A model generated the notes under the pieces. The model did not search any database, was not told the DNA's origin, and saw only the letters and a list, made by a program, of their open reading frames with translations. A stretch of DNA of 30,235 bases, taken from the NCBI GenBank assembly GCA_038323965.1, contig JBBQHM010000015.1:1-30235 (forward strand), in the 5' to 3' direction. Positions within the stretch are counted from its first letter, which is position 1, and each line of letters starts with the position of its first letter. Below are positions 1 through 9,062 of this stretch, piece after piece. The position numbers and the translations under genes are program-made. This DNA is from JBBQHM01 sp038323965. GTDB lineage: Bacteria; Verrucomicrobiota; Verrucomicrobiia; Chthoniobacterales; UBA10450.

Positions 1-787
1 CAAGGTTCGCTATCTGCGCTCGCTGATCGAGGCGGGATTCAAACACATTGACGCGGTGAGCTTTGTTTCACCGAAAGCCGTTCCGCAAATGTCGGACAGC
101 GAAGAAGTGCTCGCGCAACTCGCTCCGCCGCGAGACGTCGAGATCATCGGCATCGTGGTCAATGAGAAAGGTGCGGACCGCGCGATTCAAACTGGCGCGG
201 TTACGACGCTCGGATATCCCTTTTCGGTCTCGGAAACATTTTTGCGCCGAAACCAGAACCAATCGCTCGACGAGAATATCGCGGTGCTGCGAACAATCAC
301 GGAGCGAGCGAACGAGGCTGGTCTACAGATGGTTGCCTATATTTCGATGGCGTTCGGCAATCCTTACGGCGACGAATGGAGCGAGCGACGCGTGGCCGAT
401 GCGGCGCGAAAGATTACGGAAGCCGGCGTTCGCACGATATCGCTCGCGGACACTGCTGGCATTTCCGATCCGCGGCGAGTTGGCGAGTTGGTCGCGACGT
501 TGATTAATGCCTGCCCCGACTGCGAAGTCGGAGTGCATCTACATAGCGCGCCAGGCGATGTCGTCGCGAAGGTGCTGGCGGCGTACGATGCGGGATGTCG
601 GCGGTTCGATGCTGCGCTTGGCGGGCTCGGCGGATGTCCGTTCGCGCAGGATGCACTTGTCGGCAACATCCCGACCGAGTCGGTTTTCAGCGCGCTAGCG
701 CAGCGGGGAATGAAATTGCCAATGCAGGCCCAACTGGAAGCCGCACTTGCGATGAACGGCGCAATTGGCTCCGAGTTTTCCGGCTAG
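1..787 (+). CDS. mvaB: Hydroxymethylglutaryl-CoA lyase, 5'-truncated by the window edge
   Basis: This enzyme cleaves HMG-CoA to acetyl-CoA and acetoacetate, the last step of leucine catabolism. Reading is open from base 2, and 261 codons are visible. Roughly 40 N-terminal residues, including the expected RDGLQ-type metal-site motif, lie outside the window. A GTG at 56 is in frame but lies inside the conserved barrel, so it is not the true start. The family's catalytic-cysteine loop is clear as GGLGGCPFA near the C-terminus, preceded by the HLHS metal-binding motif (VGVHLHSAPGD). The protein ends in SEFSG with TAG at 785-787. Its stop overlaps the stop of the opposing hydratase gene. The nearby carboxylase and hydratase support a leucine-degradation role. 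Other members of the HMGL-like TIM-barrel family, such as isopropylmalate or citramalate synthases, are less likely because of the GGCPFA loop. Confidence 0.93.
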   Translation, partial: KVRYLRSLIEAGFKHIDAVSFVSPKAVPQMSDSEEVLAQLAPPRDVEIIGIVVNEKGADRAIQTGAVTTLGYPFSVSETFLRRNQNQSLDENIAVLRTITERANEAGLQMVAYISMAFGNPYGDEWSERRVADAARKITEAGVRTISLADTAGISDPRRVGELVATLINACPDCEVGVHLHSAPGDVVAKVLAAYDAGCRRFDAALGGLGGCPFAQDALVGNIPTESVFSALAQRGMKLPMQAQLEAALAMNGAIGSEFSG

Positions 788-1557
788 CTTGCGTCGGCTT
801 GCCAGCGCGGAGCGCGTTTCTCGAGAAACGCGGCGATTCCTTCCTTCGCTTCATCGGATTCGCGCGCTTCCATGTGGTAGCGCAACGCGAGCGCGACATC
901 TTCGCGCACGGACGACGACCAAAGTTCCTCGATCAGTCGCTTCGTCTGCACGGAAGCGCCGGGTGCGTTTTGTAAAATTGCCTTCGCGATCTTTGTCGTT
1001 TCGCCCTCCAGCTCCTCCGGTGCGACGACCCGCGTAACGAGACCGATTTCTTTCGCGCGGTCCGCCCCGATGAGTTCGCCAGTGAGAAGCAATTCGCGAA
1101 TATCACGCTCGCGTAATTGGCGTCGCAGAAACGTCATCACGAGTCCCGCGACCAGTCCGCGCTGACCTTCGGGATAACCAATCTTGGTGTGTTTCGCAGC
1201 CACCACGAAATCACAGGCGGACATGATTCCCGCGCCGCCCGCCACGGCCGCACCGTGGATCTGCGCGATCGTGATCAATCGTGTTTCGGCAATCGTCCGC
1301 AGAGTTTGCGCTACCATTTCGGCGGAGCGATGCGCATCCTCCGTCTGGAGTGTTTCCTGTAAATCGAGTCCGGCGCAAAACGCCTTGCCCGCGCCGCGCA
1401 GGATAAGAATGCGCCGCTTCTCGTCCGCGGCAGCGGCGTCGATGGCCGCACAAAGCTCGGTTAGCAATTCGATCGTCAGCGCATTACGACGCTCCGGGCG
1501 ATTCAATGTCGCGATGGTAATCCGGCTGTCGCTTTGATCGACGAGAATGGTGGGCAT
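784..1557 (-). CDS. liuC: Enoyl-CoA hydratase/isomerase family protein, probable methylglutaconyl-CoA hydratase
   Basis: A 257-residue crotonase-fold protein of normal family length. The N-terminal NRPERRNALT segment and the oxyanion-hole segments FCAGLDL and HGAAVAGGAG are diagnostic. One acidic catalytic candidate is present in GYPEGQRG. The other classical crotonase Glu, in the GGGxEL segment, is replaced: the sequence reads GGAGIM. As I recall, LiuC-type methylglutaconyl-CoA hydratases also carry GxGL-like residues there. It would hydrate 3-methylglutaconyl-CoA to HMG-CoA, between the carboxylase encoded 4 bases upstream and the HMG-CoA lyase that converges on it. The start is ATG at 1557. 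The exact substrate is inferred from neighbours; the fold assignment is firm. Confidence 0.85.
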   Translation of the reverse strand: MPTILVDQSDSRITIATLNRPERRNALTIELLTELCAAIDAAAADEKRRILILRGAGKAFCAGLDLQETLQTEDAHRSAEMVAQTLRTIAETRLITIAQIHGAAVAGGAGIMSACDFVVAAKHTKIGYPEGQRGLVAGLVMTFLRRQLRERDIRELLLTGELIGADRAKEIGLVTRVVAPEELEGETTKIAKAILQNAPGASVQTKRLIEELWSSSVREDVALALRYHMEARESDEAKEGIAAFLEKRAPRWQADAS

Positions 1558-1561
1558 TAGG

Positions 1562-3187
1562 TCAGACCTGAATGACGCCGGTATGGAAACGCGCTTTGGG
1601 GGTTGGCCGCGAGACGTAGCCGAGTAAACGCGTGAGGACGACGCGTGTTTCGTGCGGCTGAATGATCGCGTCGACCCAGCCCCGCGCGGCGCCGTAGCGG
1701 ATGTCGGTTTGCTCTTGGTAACTCGCCTTCACTTTCTGGCGCAGCTCATCGAGTTCCTTCGGCGTCGATTTCTTGTCACCGCGTTCCTGAGCGCGCGCCA
1801 GCACGCTGAAAACTGTGTCAGAGGCCTGTGCGGCGCCCATCACCGCATAGCGCGCATTAGGCCACGCGATGATAAAGCGCGGATCGTAGGCCTTGCCGCA
1901 GAGCGCATAATTTCCCGCGCCGAATGATCCGCCGACCACCACGGTAATTTTCGGAACAGTGGAATTGCTGACCGCGCTTACGAGCTTCGCGCCACTGCGG
2001 ATGATACCACTTTGCTCGGCGTCCTTACCGACCATGAAACCCGTCACATCCTGAAAGAAAATTATCGGCACCTGCATTTGGTTGCAGTCCATGATGAAGC
2101 GCGCGGCTTTATCCGCGCTATCGGCGTAGATGACGCCGCCCATTTGGATGCCTTCCGTTTTGGTGCGGACCTGATGTCGCTGATTAGCGACGATGCCGAC
2201 GGGTCGACCTGAAATCCTGGCGTAGGCCGTGACGAGAGTTTTGCCGTAATCGGCTTTGTATTCGTCGAGCGAATCGCGATCGATAATCGACGCGAGCAAG
2301 TCTCGCGCGTCGTATTGTTTTCGACCGTTCGGATCAATCAAATCGTAGACCGCGTCGGGCGGCTGCGCGGGCGAAGTGTCGATTGCGCTGGCCTGATCTT
2401 TAGGTTGCGCCTCGGGCAACAGCGCGACGAGTGAACGCAGACGTTTCAGGCAGGACTCGTCGTCCTTCTCGTAGAAATCGACGGTGCCGCTGACCTCGGA
2501 GTGCATTTTAGCGCCGCCGAGTTCTTCCTGCTCCACGATCTGGCCGATGGCAGCTTTGACCAGGGACGGCCCGGCGAGATAGAGACCGCTGCCTTCCGTC
2601 ATCAAAATTTTGTCGCAGAGCACTGGCAGATACGCGCCGCCCGCGACGCAGTTTCCCATGATGGCCGCGAACTGCGGCAGCCCCGCCGCCGAGATGACAG
2701 AGTTGTTGCGAAAGATTCGCCCAAAATCGTCTTCGTCCGGGAAAATCTCATCCTGCATCGGCAGAAACACGCCGGCGGAATCGACGAGATAAAGAATCGG
2801 CAAGGCACATTCGAACGCGACGCGTTGAGCACGCAGTAGTTTTTTGCAGGTCGCGGGAAAAAATGCCCCCGCTTTCACGCTGGCGTCATTCGCGATAATC
2901 ATGCACGGAACGCCGTGCACATTCGCGATACCGGCGACGGTGCCGGCCGCGGCGATGTTCCCCCATTCGCGATACATTTTGTAGGCAGCCCAGAGGCCGA
3001 GCTCGAAGAATTCAGCGCCCGGATCGATCAGTTGCGCGATGCGTTCGCGCGCGGGCAGTCGACCCAGTTTTCGCTGCCGCTCAATGCCCGCTTTGCCGCC
3101 GCCTTCGCGCAGGACCGCCTCCTCGCGCACGATTCCCGCGCAGCGGTCGCGAAGAGTTTCGTCAGGCGAAGGGGCGGCGCGATTCAT
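1562..3187 (-). CDS. liuB: Acyl-CoA carboxylase carboxyltransferase subunit, probable methylcrotonyl-CoA carboxylase beta
   Basis: A 541-residue carboxyltransferase with both N- and C-terminal crotonase-like domains, the usual length for this subunit. The N half shows NDASVKAGAFFPATCKKLLR, LVDSAGVFLPMQDEIFPD and the oxyanion segment GNCVAGGAYLP. The C half shows FFQDVTGFMVG and GGSFGAGNYALCGKAYDPRF. It transfers carboxyl from biotin to 3-methylcrotonyl-CoA. The biotin carboxylase/carrier (alpha) subunit is not in the window and may lie beyond the left edge. The gene is followed after 4 bases by the hydratase, so the two are probably cotranscribed. Geranyl-CoA or propionyl-CoA carboxylase beta are alternatives; the hydratase and lyase next door favour methylcrotonyl-CoA. 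No Shine-Dalgarno is evident before the ATG. Confidence 0.9.
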   Translation of the reverse strand: MNRAAPSPDETLRDRCAGIVREEAVLREGGGKAGIERQRKLGRLPARERIAQLIDPGAEFFELGLWAAYKMYREWGNIAAAGTVAGIANVHGVPCMIIANDASVKAGAFFPATCKKLLRAQRVAFECALPILYLVDSAGVFLPMQDEIFPDEDDFGRIFRNNSVISAAGLPQFAAIMGNCVAGGAYLPVLCDKILMTEGSGLYLAGPSLVKAAIGQIVEQEELGGAKMHSEVSGTVDFYEKDDESCLKRLRSLVALLPEAQPKDQASAIDTSPAQPPDAVYDLIDPNGRKQYDARDLLASIIDRDSLDEYKADYGKTLVTAYARISGRPVGIVANQRHQVRTKTEGIQMGGVIYADSADKAARFIMDCNQMQVPIIFFQDVTGFMVGKDAEQSGIIRSGAKLVSAVSNSTVPKITVVVGGSFGAGNYALCGKAYDPRFIIAWPNARYAVMGAAQASDTVFSVLARAQERGDKKSTPKELDELRQKVKASYQEQTDIRYGAARGWVDAIIQPHETRVVLTRLLGYVSRPTPKARFHTGVIQV

Positions 3188-3249
3188 GAGGCGAAGGAGG
3201 CTTAATCCGGCGTGACGCGGACTTCAAGCGGGAGCGAAAGCTTTCGCGC

Positions 3250-3552
3250 CTAGTAAATATCGTTGTCGGACTGGAAACCCGATTCGTCGCGAATCGAGCG
3301 CAGGCGATTGCGACTCGCACGTTCGGATTCAGGGCGATTCAAGCGCTCGAGAGCGAATCGAACAACGAAGGGCACGGCCGCCAATGCGCCCACTGACATG
3401 AGGGCAATCGCCGTCGTATTACGCGCCGGGCGTTTGATCCGATCCGCCACGAGCATTCCTATCCCAAGCCCGAACGCGGTGCGCGTTAAGGTCAACAATC
3501 CGTCGAGCGGGAGTTGCTCGGCACTTTTCGAGATGGCTATCGGAAGCGGCAT
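3250..3552 (-). CDS. Small hypothetical membrane protein
   Basis: I do not recognise this protein. From the ATG at 3552 it has 100 residues. A TTG at 3603 would add 17 residues, but that extension looks non-structural. Two hydrophobic stretches are visible: a glycine-rich one (TAFGLGIGMLVA) and a stronger one (TAIALMSVGALAAVPFVV). They are separated by a basic turn (DRIKRPARN), as in a two-helix hairpin in the inner membrane. The C-terminal third is charged and rich in Arg and Ser. It is divergent from manC and separated from the carboxylase gene by about 60 bases, so it is probably its own unit. Open frame, position and membrane pattern support a real gene; no function is suggested. Confidence 0.6.
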   Translation of the reverse strand: MPLPIAISKSAEQLPLDGLLTLTRTAFGLGIGMLVADRIKRPARNTTAIALMSVGALAAVPFVVRFALERLNRPESERASRNRLRSIRDESGFQSDNDIY

Positions 3553-3636
3553 CGGATACTCATATACGTTCGGTCTGCGAAAAATAAATGGGAAATTGCG
3601 CAATGCCGGACGCCATCATGTGCATTAGCAATTGAG

Positions 3637-4704
3637 ATGCCGAACGAGCTCTATGCACTCATTCTTGCCGGCGGCAGCGGCGAAAGATTCTGGCCACTGA
3701 GCCGGCGCGCCCGCCCGAAGCAGCTGCTGCGACTCGTTTCCGACCAGACTTTGCTCGAAGAGACGGTCGCCCGGCTCGACGGGATCGTGCCAAAAAAACG
3801 CATCCTTGTCCTGACCAACGTCGAACAGGAAGCCGCCGTGCGCGCATTACTGAAAGATTTGCCGGAGGAAAATATTGTGGCTGAGCCAGCCAAACGCGAC
3901 ACGGCGGCCGCAGTCGCGCTCGGTGTCGCCTGGGTGGCCGCGCGCGATCACGTCGCGACGATGCTGGTGCTGCCCGCGGATCACGTTATAAAAGATCGCG
4001 GCGAGTTTAAGAAGACGATCGCGATCGCCGCCAAGTGCGCGGAAGAACACAATGCGCTGGTGACGATTGGCGTAAAGCCGACTTCACCGCACCCCGGCTT
4101 TGGTTATATCGAACTCGGCACGTCCATTGCACTCGAGAGTGAGAAAGATCGCGTGTGTCAGGTTATCCGGTTTCGCGAGAAGCCAAATGCGGAACTGGCC
4201 GAGTCGTTTCTGCGGAAGGGAAATTTCCGCTGGAATGCAGGGATGTTCGTCTGGTCGGTTCCCACGATGCTGAGTCAATTCAACCGGCACGCACCGGAAC
4301 TCGGCCGATTTATTGCGCGGGCACAGGCGCCCGGGAAATTCGCCGATGCGTTACGGACGACCTTTAGCAAGTTGCCGCGCATCTCCTTCGATTACGCGAT
4401 CATGGAAAAAGCAGATCACGTGCTGGTGGTGGAAGCGAGCTTTGATTGGGACGACGTGGGCGGCTGGCAGGCGGTCGCGCGTTACATCGCGCATGATGAC
4501 GAACAGAACGCCGCGAATTGCCCTTTAACTGCAGTCGATTCGACGAACAACATTATCTTCGCGGATGATGACGCGAGCGTTGCTCTGCTCGGAGTTCATA
4601 ATCTAATCGTGGTCCGAACCAAAGATGCCGTGCTGGTTTGCCATCGGCACCAGGCAGAAAAGATCAAGAATCTGGTGGGCAAGTTGCCGGCGGACCTGCA
4701 GTAG
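3637..4704 (+). CDS. manC: Mannose-1-phosphate guanylyltransferase (GDP-mannose synthesis)
   Basis: A 355-residue nucleotidyltransferase that would make GDP-mannose from mannose-1-phosphate and GTP for surface polysaccharides. The nucleotide-binding loop is LILAGGSGERFWPLSR at residues 8-23, with the downstream Lys of RPKQ. Further family motifs are LVLPADH, FREKP, RWNAGMFVW, FDYAIMEKA and FDWDDVGGW. The open frame extends upstream to 3514, but family homology begins at the ATG at 3637 (MPNELYALIL), so that start is chosen. It lacks the cupin phosphomannose-isomerase domain of bifunctional ManC/AlgA proteins, which are about 100 residues longer. ruvX follows after 4 bases. Its sugar product fits the LPS genes farther right, though they are not adjacent. 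Confidence 0.92.
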   Translation: MPNELYALILAGGSGERFWPLSRRARPKQLLRLVSDQTLLEETVARLDGIVPKKRILVLTNVEQEAAVRALLKDLPEENIVAEPAKRDTAAAVALGVAWVAARDHVATMLVLPADHVIKDRGEFKKTIAIAAKCAEEHNALVTIGVKPTSPHPGFGYIELGTSIALESEKDRVCQVIRFREKPNAELAESFLRKGNFRWNAGMFVWSVPTMLSQFNRHAPELGRFIARAQAPGKFADALRTTFSKLPRISFDYAIMEKADHVLVVEASFDWDDVGGWQAVARYIAHDDEQNAANCPLTAVDSTNNIIFADDDASVALLGVHNLIVVRTKDAVLVCHRHQAEKIKNLVGKLPADLQ

Positions 4705-4708
4705 CTCA

Positions 4709-5149
4709 ATGAAGCGCGTTCTAGGAATCGACTTCGGACATGCGCGCATTGGGGTCGCAGCATCCGACGAGTTGCAGATGCTGGCGTTCCCTGTGGAAAC
4801 AATCGCAAATAAAAATACGGGAGCAGTCGTGCAGCGCATCGCGCAGATCGCCAAAGAGAAGGATGCGGAAACGATCGTGGTGGGTTTACCCAGGCACATG
4901 AATGGCGAGTTGGGCGAGTCGGCGGCAGCTGCCTTGGAATTAGTTGAGAAACTCAAAACGGCGACTACGTGCACACTTCTGACGTGGGATGAGCGGCTCA
5001 CAACGGTTGCTGCCACACGCGCGCTGCGGGAGAGTGGAAGGTCGGCGCGAAACTCCCGTGGAGTCGTCGATCAGGTCGCGGCCCAGGTGATTTTGCAGGG
5101 GTTTCTCGATCGAATGGCGACGTCGTCCCCGGGCTCTCCGCTCGAATGA
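4709..5149 (+). CDS. yqgF: Putative pre-16S rRNA nuclease / Holliday junction resolvase family protein (YqgF/RuvX)
   Basis: A 146-residue RNase H-fold protein of normal length. Visible family motifs are GIDFGHARIGVAASD at the N-terminus (first catalytic Asp), VVGLPRHMNGELG in the middle, WDERLTT, and VDQVAAQVILQ at the C-terminus carrying the last acidic residue. In E. coli this family is implicated in maturation of the 16S rRNA 5' end; an older proposal is Holliday-junction resolution. The start is the ATG at 4709, five bases after the manC stop. A longer upstream reading frame only overlaps manC and lacks homology. The stop codon overlaps the truA start by the tetranucleotide ATGA, so translation is likely coupled. 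Confidence 0.9.
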   Translation: MKRVLGIDFGHARIGVAASDELQMLAFPVETIANKNTGAVVQRIAQIAKEKDAETIVVGLPRHMNGELGESAAAALELVEKLKTATTCTLLTWDERLTTVAATRALRESGRSARNSRGVVDQVAAQVILQGFLDRMATSSPGSPLE

Positions 5150-5898
5150 CGAAAGATCGACGACGGCTCAAACTCATTCTGAGTTATAACGGCGAGCCAT
5201 TTGCAGGGTGGCAGTGCCAGGCGAACGGCAATGGAATTCAGGACCACGTCGAAGCCGCGTTCCGGCAGCTCTGCGGAGAAACGGTGCGTGTGCATGGCGC
5301 CGGTCGCACGGATGCTGGAGTGCATGCGTTCGCGCAATGTGCTCATGTTGATGTGCCGACCAAACGCTTCACTCCGGGGACTTGGTTGAATGGGCTCAAC
5401 GCACTGCTGCCGCTCAAGATCAGGATCGAGCGCTGCATCGCCGCGCGATCGGATTTTCATGCGCGTTTCGACGCCACGGCCAAGACCTATCGCTATCGGA
5501 TCTGGAATGCCGAGGTCCTGTCTGCTCTCGAGGTCGGCAGTGTCTGGCACGTCATTAGCCCGATCGACCGCGGAATTATGGCCGACGCTGCGCGGCAATT
5601 TGTTGGAAAACACGACTTCGCCGCCTTCACCGCGAATCGCGGACATCCGGTGACCGATACCGTCCGCACGATCAAATCGGCGAAAGTGCGAACGCGGGGA
5701 GCGCTAATTGAAATCGAATTTTCCGGGGATGGTTTTCTTTACAAAATGGTGCGGCTCCTCGTCGGGACTTTGGTGCGCTGCGCCACCGGCAAAGACCGTC
5801 TGGAAAGTGTGCGCGAGCGACTTTCAAAACCGGTTACAGCAGGCTCTCGCGAAGTGGCGCCGGCCGCTGGATTATACCTCGTGCGGGTGAGCTACTGA
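5146..5898 (+). CDS. truA: tRNA pseudouridine(38-40) synthase TruA
   Basis: A 250-residue pseudouridine synthase that isomerises uridines 38-40 in the tRNA anticodon arm. The N-terminus shows LILSYNGEPFAGWQCQ. The catalytic motif GAGRTDAGVHAF places the nucleophilic Asp at residue 56. Later conserved segments are FHARFDATAKTYRYRIWN, HDFAAFTANRG and GDGFLYKMVRLLVGTLV. Length and order are typical and no domain is missing. It starts at an ATG overlapping the ruvX stop by 4 bases and is the last gene before the short gap leading to the sensor kinase. Confidence 0.95.
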   Translation: MTKDRRRLKLILSYNGEPFAGWQCQANGNGIQDHVEAAFRQLCGETVRVHGAGRTDAGVHAFAQCAHVDVPTKRFTPGTWLNGLNALLPLKIRIERCIAARSDFHARFDATAKTYRYRIWNAEVLSALEVGSVWHVISPIDRGIMADAARQFVGKHDFAAFTANRGHPVTDTVRTIKSAKVRTRGALIEIEFSGDGFLYKMVRLLVGTLVRCATGKDRLESVRERLSKPVTAGSREVAPAAGLYLVRVSY

Positions 5899-5941
5899 CG
5901 TTCGGCGCATATGGCAGGAGAACTGCTTTGCATGGCCAACG

Positions 5942-8900
5942 ATGTCGCTGTCGGAATCTCCCACGGCTGGGCGAGACACGGGGCGTGGCGTAGGCGGATT
6001 ATTCCGGCGCAGCGCGGCGTGGCTCTTCAGCCAACGTCACTTCCATTATAAACTCCTATCCGGAACGGCGGCAGGTGTCGTCGTCATTGCGTTTCTCGCG
6101 GGCGCATTTCTGCTTGTTACGATTCGCAATCATCGGCAGGAAACATGGCGCGCTCACACCATCCAGGTGATGCGTCTCAGCGGCGTCATTGAAAATGATA
6201 TTGCCGCCTTGGAAAGCGGACATCGCGGCTATCTCCTCACCGGCAAGCAGACTTATTCGGATTCCTTTCAAAAACACCGCGACTTGATCAAGACGCGACT
6301 CGACGAGCTCGCCGCCTTGATCCTCGACACGCCAATCCAGCGTAAGCGCGTAATTAAAGTTCAGGAGATCATCCAAAAATGGGTCGACTCCGTGGCGACG
6401 CCGGCAATGAACGCCCGCGCGACCGATGCGACTGCGATGGCGGATCCGTCCGGCAAAACATCCACCATCAAACTTGGTAACGGTCTGCTGGATCAAGGAC
6501 GCGAAATTCTTCAAACACTGCAGGATGAAGAACAGATCGTCCTCAACCAACGCACGCGGGAGCAGGAATGGGCCGCGCAGTCGACGCAGATTCTCGATTT
6601 TCTCCCGAAGCTCGAGCGCGCTGTGATTGAAATGCAGAAAGAAAAGCGTGGCTTCCTACTCACTGGAGAGAGTCCCTTCCTGGAAGCCTATCGCCGGTCG
6701 GTCGCCGATTTCTATACTTACCACGGTTATCTCTCAATTCTGGTCGCCTCCGCGCCAGCTCAGGCGCAACTGCTGAGCGAAGTCCGCAGCAGCGTCGAGC
6801 GATGGATCAACACCTCGGCGAACCCGGAATTGCAGGCGAAACTTTCCGGGAAAGATGTCGGCGCGATGTTCGGCGTCGGCAATGGCGAGGCCGTCATGCG
6901 CGAGATCCAGCAGACGCTGGAGGACTTCAATCGAAACGAGCTCGCGGTCTATGAAGTGCGGGCATCGGCAGCGAGCCGTGAGCGCATTATCAAGACATCC
7001 GTGCTGGGCATCCTGGCCTTCCTCGCGATCACACTCCTCGTTGCGTCCAATAGTTACAGCTTCGTTCTCGTTCGTCGACAACTCCAGAATCTGGAGTCGG
7101 CGGAGGTTCGTATTCGATCAATCATCGAAAACATCCAGGACGGTATGATTACGGTCGACGAAGAGGGTGTGATTTGTTCGATGAACCCCGCGGCTGAAAA
7201 GATGTTTGGCTGCGTCACAAACGAGATGGTGGGTCACAAATTTACCAAGCTCGTTCCAAAAACCTACAGCGGCGAAGGTGACGCCAACGTCGTGCCGTGC
7301 GCATGGGAAGAGGTCGCCGCGCGGACTGGCACCACCGCCCTTGCGGTTGGCCGGACGAGAAAACTAACGACGTTTCCGATAGAGATGTCCCTCAGCGAAA
7401 TGGTGCTGAGCGAGAAAAAACTTTTCGTCGCAATGGTCCGTAACGTCACGGAGCGGAAGCGTTTCGAGCAGGAAATCGCGGCTGAAAAAGAGAGCCTCGC
7501 GGTCACGCTGCGCTCCATTGGCGATGGAGTCATCACGACAGACGTCCAGGGGCGCATCATCATGATCAACAATGCAGGCGAGTTGTTGACGGGCTGCACC
7601 TCGAAGGAAGCCATTGGGCAACCGCTCAAAAGTGTCTTTAACGTCTCGATTGATCTCGCGGCGCAGGCGCGCGCACAAAGGAGCGGTTATCGCAACGAAG
7701 CGCAGTCGATCCTGCTCAGCCTGCCGGAAAGCGCGACGCTCGTTTCACGCGACGGAACGGAGAGGCTAATCGAGCAGGTGGCGTCCCCAGTTCGCGATCC
7801 GAAGAACGAAGTTGCCGGCGTTGTTTTGGTCTTCCGCGATATCACGGAACGCGACCGCAACGAAGGCGAGCGACGCAAGGCGGAAGCACTGGAGCAACTC
7901 GGCCTGCTGGCTGGCGGAATTGCGCACGATTTCAACAATTTGCTTACGGCGATCATCGGCAACATCTCGCTCGCGTCGCTGTTGCTGCCAGCTAACAACG
8001 AGATGATCTCTCGCTTAAGCGATGCAAAAAATGCCTCGATGCGGGCCCGCGATCTTGCCCAGCAACTGCTGACTTTCGCGCGCGGCGGAGCGCCCATAAA
8101 AAAGACGGCGTCGATCGGAAAACTAATTCAGGACACTGTGAGCTTTTCGCTCCGCGGATCGCATAGCCGCAGCGAGTTTAATATCGGCGCCGACCTCTGG
8201 CCGGCGGAAATCGATTCCGGACAAATCAGCCAAGTGGTGGCAAATCTGGCGGTCAATGCCGACCAGGCCATGCCGAGCGGCGGGACCCTGCACGTGAGCT
8301 GCGAGAACTTTGTTTACTCCGGCGATTCTACCGAATCGATTCCCGATCTTCTCCCCGGCGAATACATCCGGATCAGCATTCGCGACGAAGGGGTCGGAAT
8401 TCAGGAGCAATATCTCAAGCGCATTTTTGATCCCTATTTTACCACAAAACCCAAGGGAAATGGGCTTGGGCTGGCGACGACCTACTCAATTATCAAAAAT
8501 CATAACGGCCTCGTAACCGTTGAATCGGAAATGCACGTCGGAACGACATTCACGATTTATTTGCCTGCGATCGTGCAGGAGCAAACGGCCGTGGTTGAAT
8601 CAAACCGCACCTCTTCCGCTCCGATTACCGGCACCGGTCGCGTCCTGGTGGTTGACGATGAAGAAGTCATTCGTGCGCTGGTGGAATTCACACTGACTCA
8701 TCTCGGCTACGACGTTTGCACATCGGAAAGCGCTCTCGCCGGAATCCAGTGTTATCGCGAACATCTGGAACAAGGGAAACGCTTCGACCTGGTCATCCTG
8801 GACTTGACCCTCCCCGGTGGGATGGGCGGCAAGGAAGCACTGAAAAAATTGATTGAGATCGATCCGACCGTGAATGCAATCGTTTCAAGCGGTTACGCGA

Positions 8901-9055
8901 TGGACGCAACCATGAGTCGTTATCAGGACTTCGGGTTCCGGGGTGTTATCGCGAAGCCTTACGAAGCATCCGAGCTCGGCAAAATTGTGCACGACACCAT
9001 CGAAGCGAGCCATGTGCAGATCGCGCCGGATTACGAAATGCGCGTGGCCGGTTAA
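5942..9055 (+). CDS. Hybrid sensor histidine kinase with two CHASE3-like sensor regions, two PAS domains and a receiver
   Basis: A 1037-residue membrane kinase. A basic N-terminus leads to a first membrane helix at about 40-62. Two successive CHASE3-like helical segments follow, each with its own hallmark: ESGHRGYLLTGKQTYSDSF near 92-110 and KEKRGFLLTGESPFLEAY near 230-250. A second membrane helix lies at about 351-377. PAS domains lie at about 385-505 and 520-640. The HisKA H-box is GIAHDFNNLL with His662. The ATPase has an N-box (NLAVNADQAM), DEGVGI and GNGLGLATTYSI. A C-terminal receiver (from about 899) has VDDEE and phospho-acceptor Asp954 in LDLTLPGG. No partner regulator is adjacent, so output is unknown. 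The ATG at 5942 lacks a close ribosome site: an AGGAG at 5916-5920 sits better for an out-of-frame ATG at 5932 that opens only a 39-codon frame. Confidence 0.92.
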   Translation: MSLSESPTAGRDTGRGVGGLFRRSAAWLFSQRHFHYKLLSGTAAGVVVIAFLAGAFLLVTIRNHRQETWRAHTIQVMRLSGVIENDIAALESGHRGYLLTGKQTYSDSFQKHRDLIKTRLDELAALILDTPIQRKRVIKVQEIIQKWVDSVATPAMNARATDATAMADPSGKTSTIKLGNGLLDQGREILQTLQDEEQIVLNQRTREQEWAAQSTQILDFLPKLERAVIEMQKEKRGFLLTGESPFLEAYRRSVADFYTYHGYLSILVASAPAQAQLLSEVRSSVERWINTSANPELQAKLSGKDVGAMFGVGNGEAVMREIQQTLEDFNRNELAVYEVRASAASRERIIKTSVLGILAFLAITLLVASNSYSFVLVRRQLQNLESAEVRIRSIIENIQDGMITVDEEGVICSMNPAAEKMFGCVTNEMVGHKFTKLVPKTYSGEGDANVVPCAWEEVAARTGTTALAVGRTRKLTTFPIEMSLSEMVLSEKKLFVAMVRNVTERKRFEQEIAAEKESLAVTLRSIGDGVITTDVQGRIIMINNAGELLTGCTSKEAIGQPLKSVFNVSIDLAAQARAQRSGYRNEAQSILLSLPESATLVSRDGTERLIEQVASPVRDPKNEVAGVVLVFRDITERDRNEGERRKAEALEQLGLLAGGIAHDFNNLLTAIIGNISLASLLLPANNEMISRLSDAKNASMRARDLAQQLLTFARGGAPIKKTASIGKLIQDTVSFSLRGSHSRSEFNIGADLWPAEIDSGQISQVVANLAVNADQAMPSGGTLHVSCENFVYSGDSTESIPDLLPGEYIRISIRDEGVGIQEQYLKRIFDPYFTTKPKGNGLGLATTYSIIKNHNGLVTVESEMHVGTTFTIYLPAIVQEQTAVVESNRTSSAPITGTGRVLVVDDEEVIRALVEFTLTHLGYDVCTSESALAGIQCYREHLEQGKRFDLVILDLTLPGGMGGKEALKKLIEIDPTVNAIVSSGYAMDATMSRYQDFGFRGVIAKPYEASELGKIVHDTIEASHVQIAPDYEMRVAG

Positions 9056-9062
9056 CGAGCTG

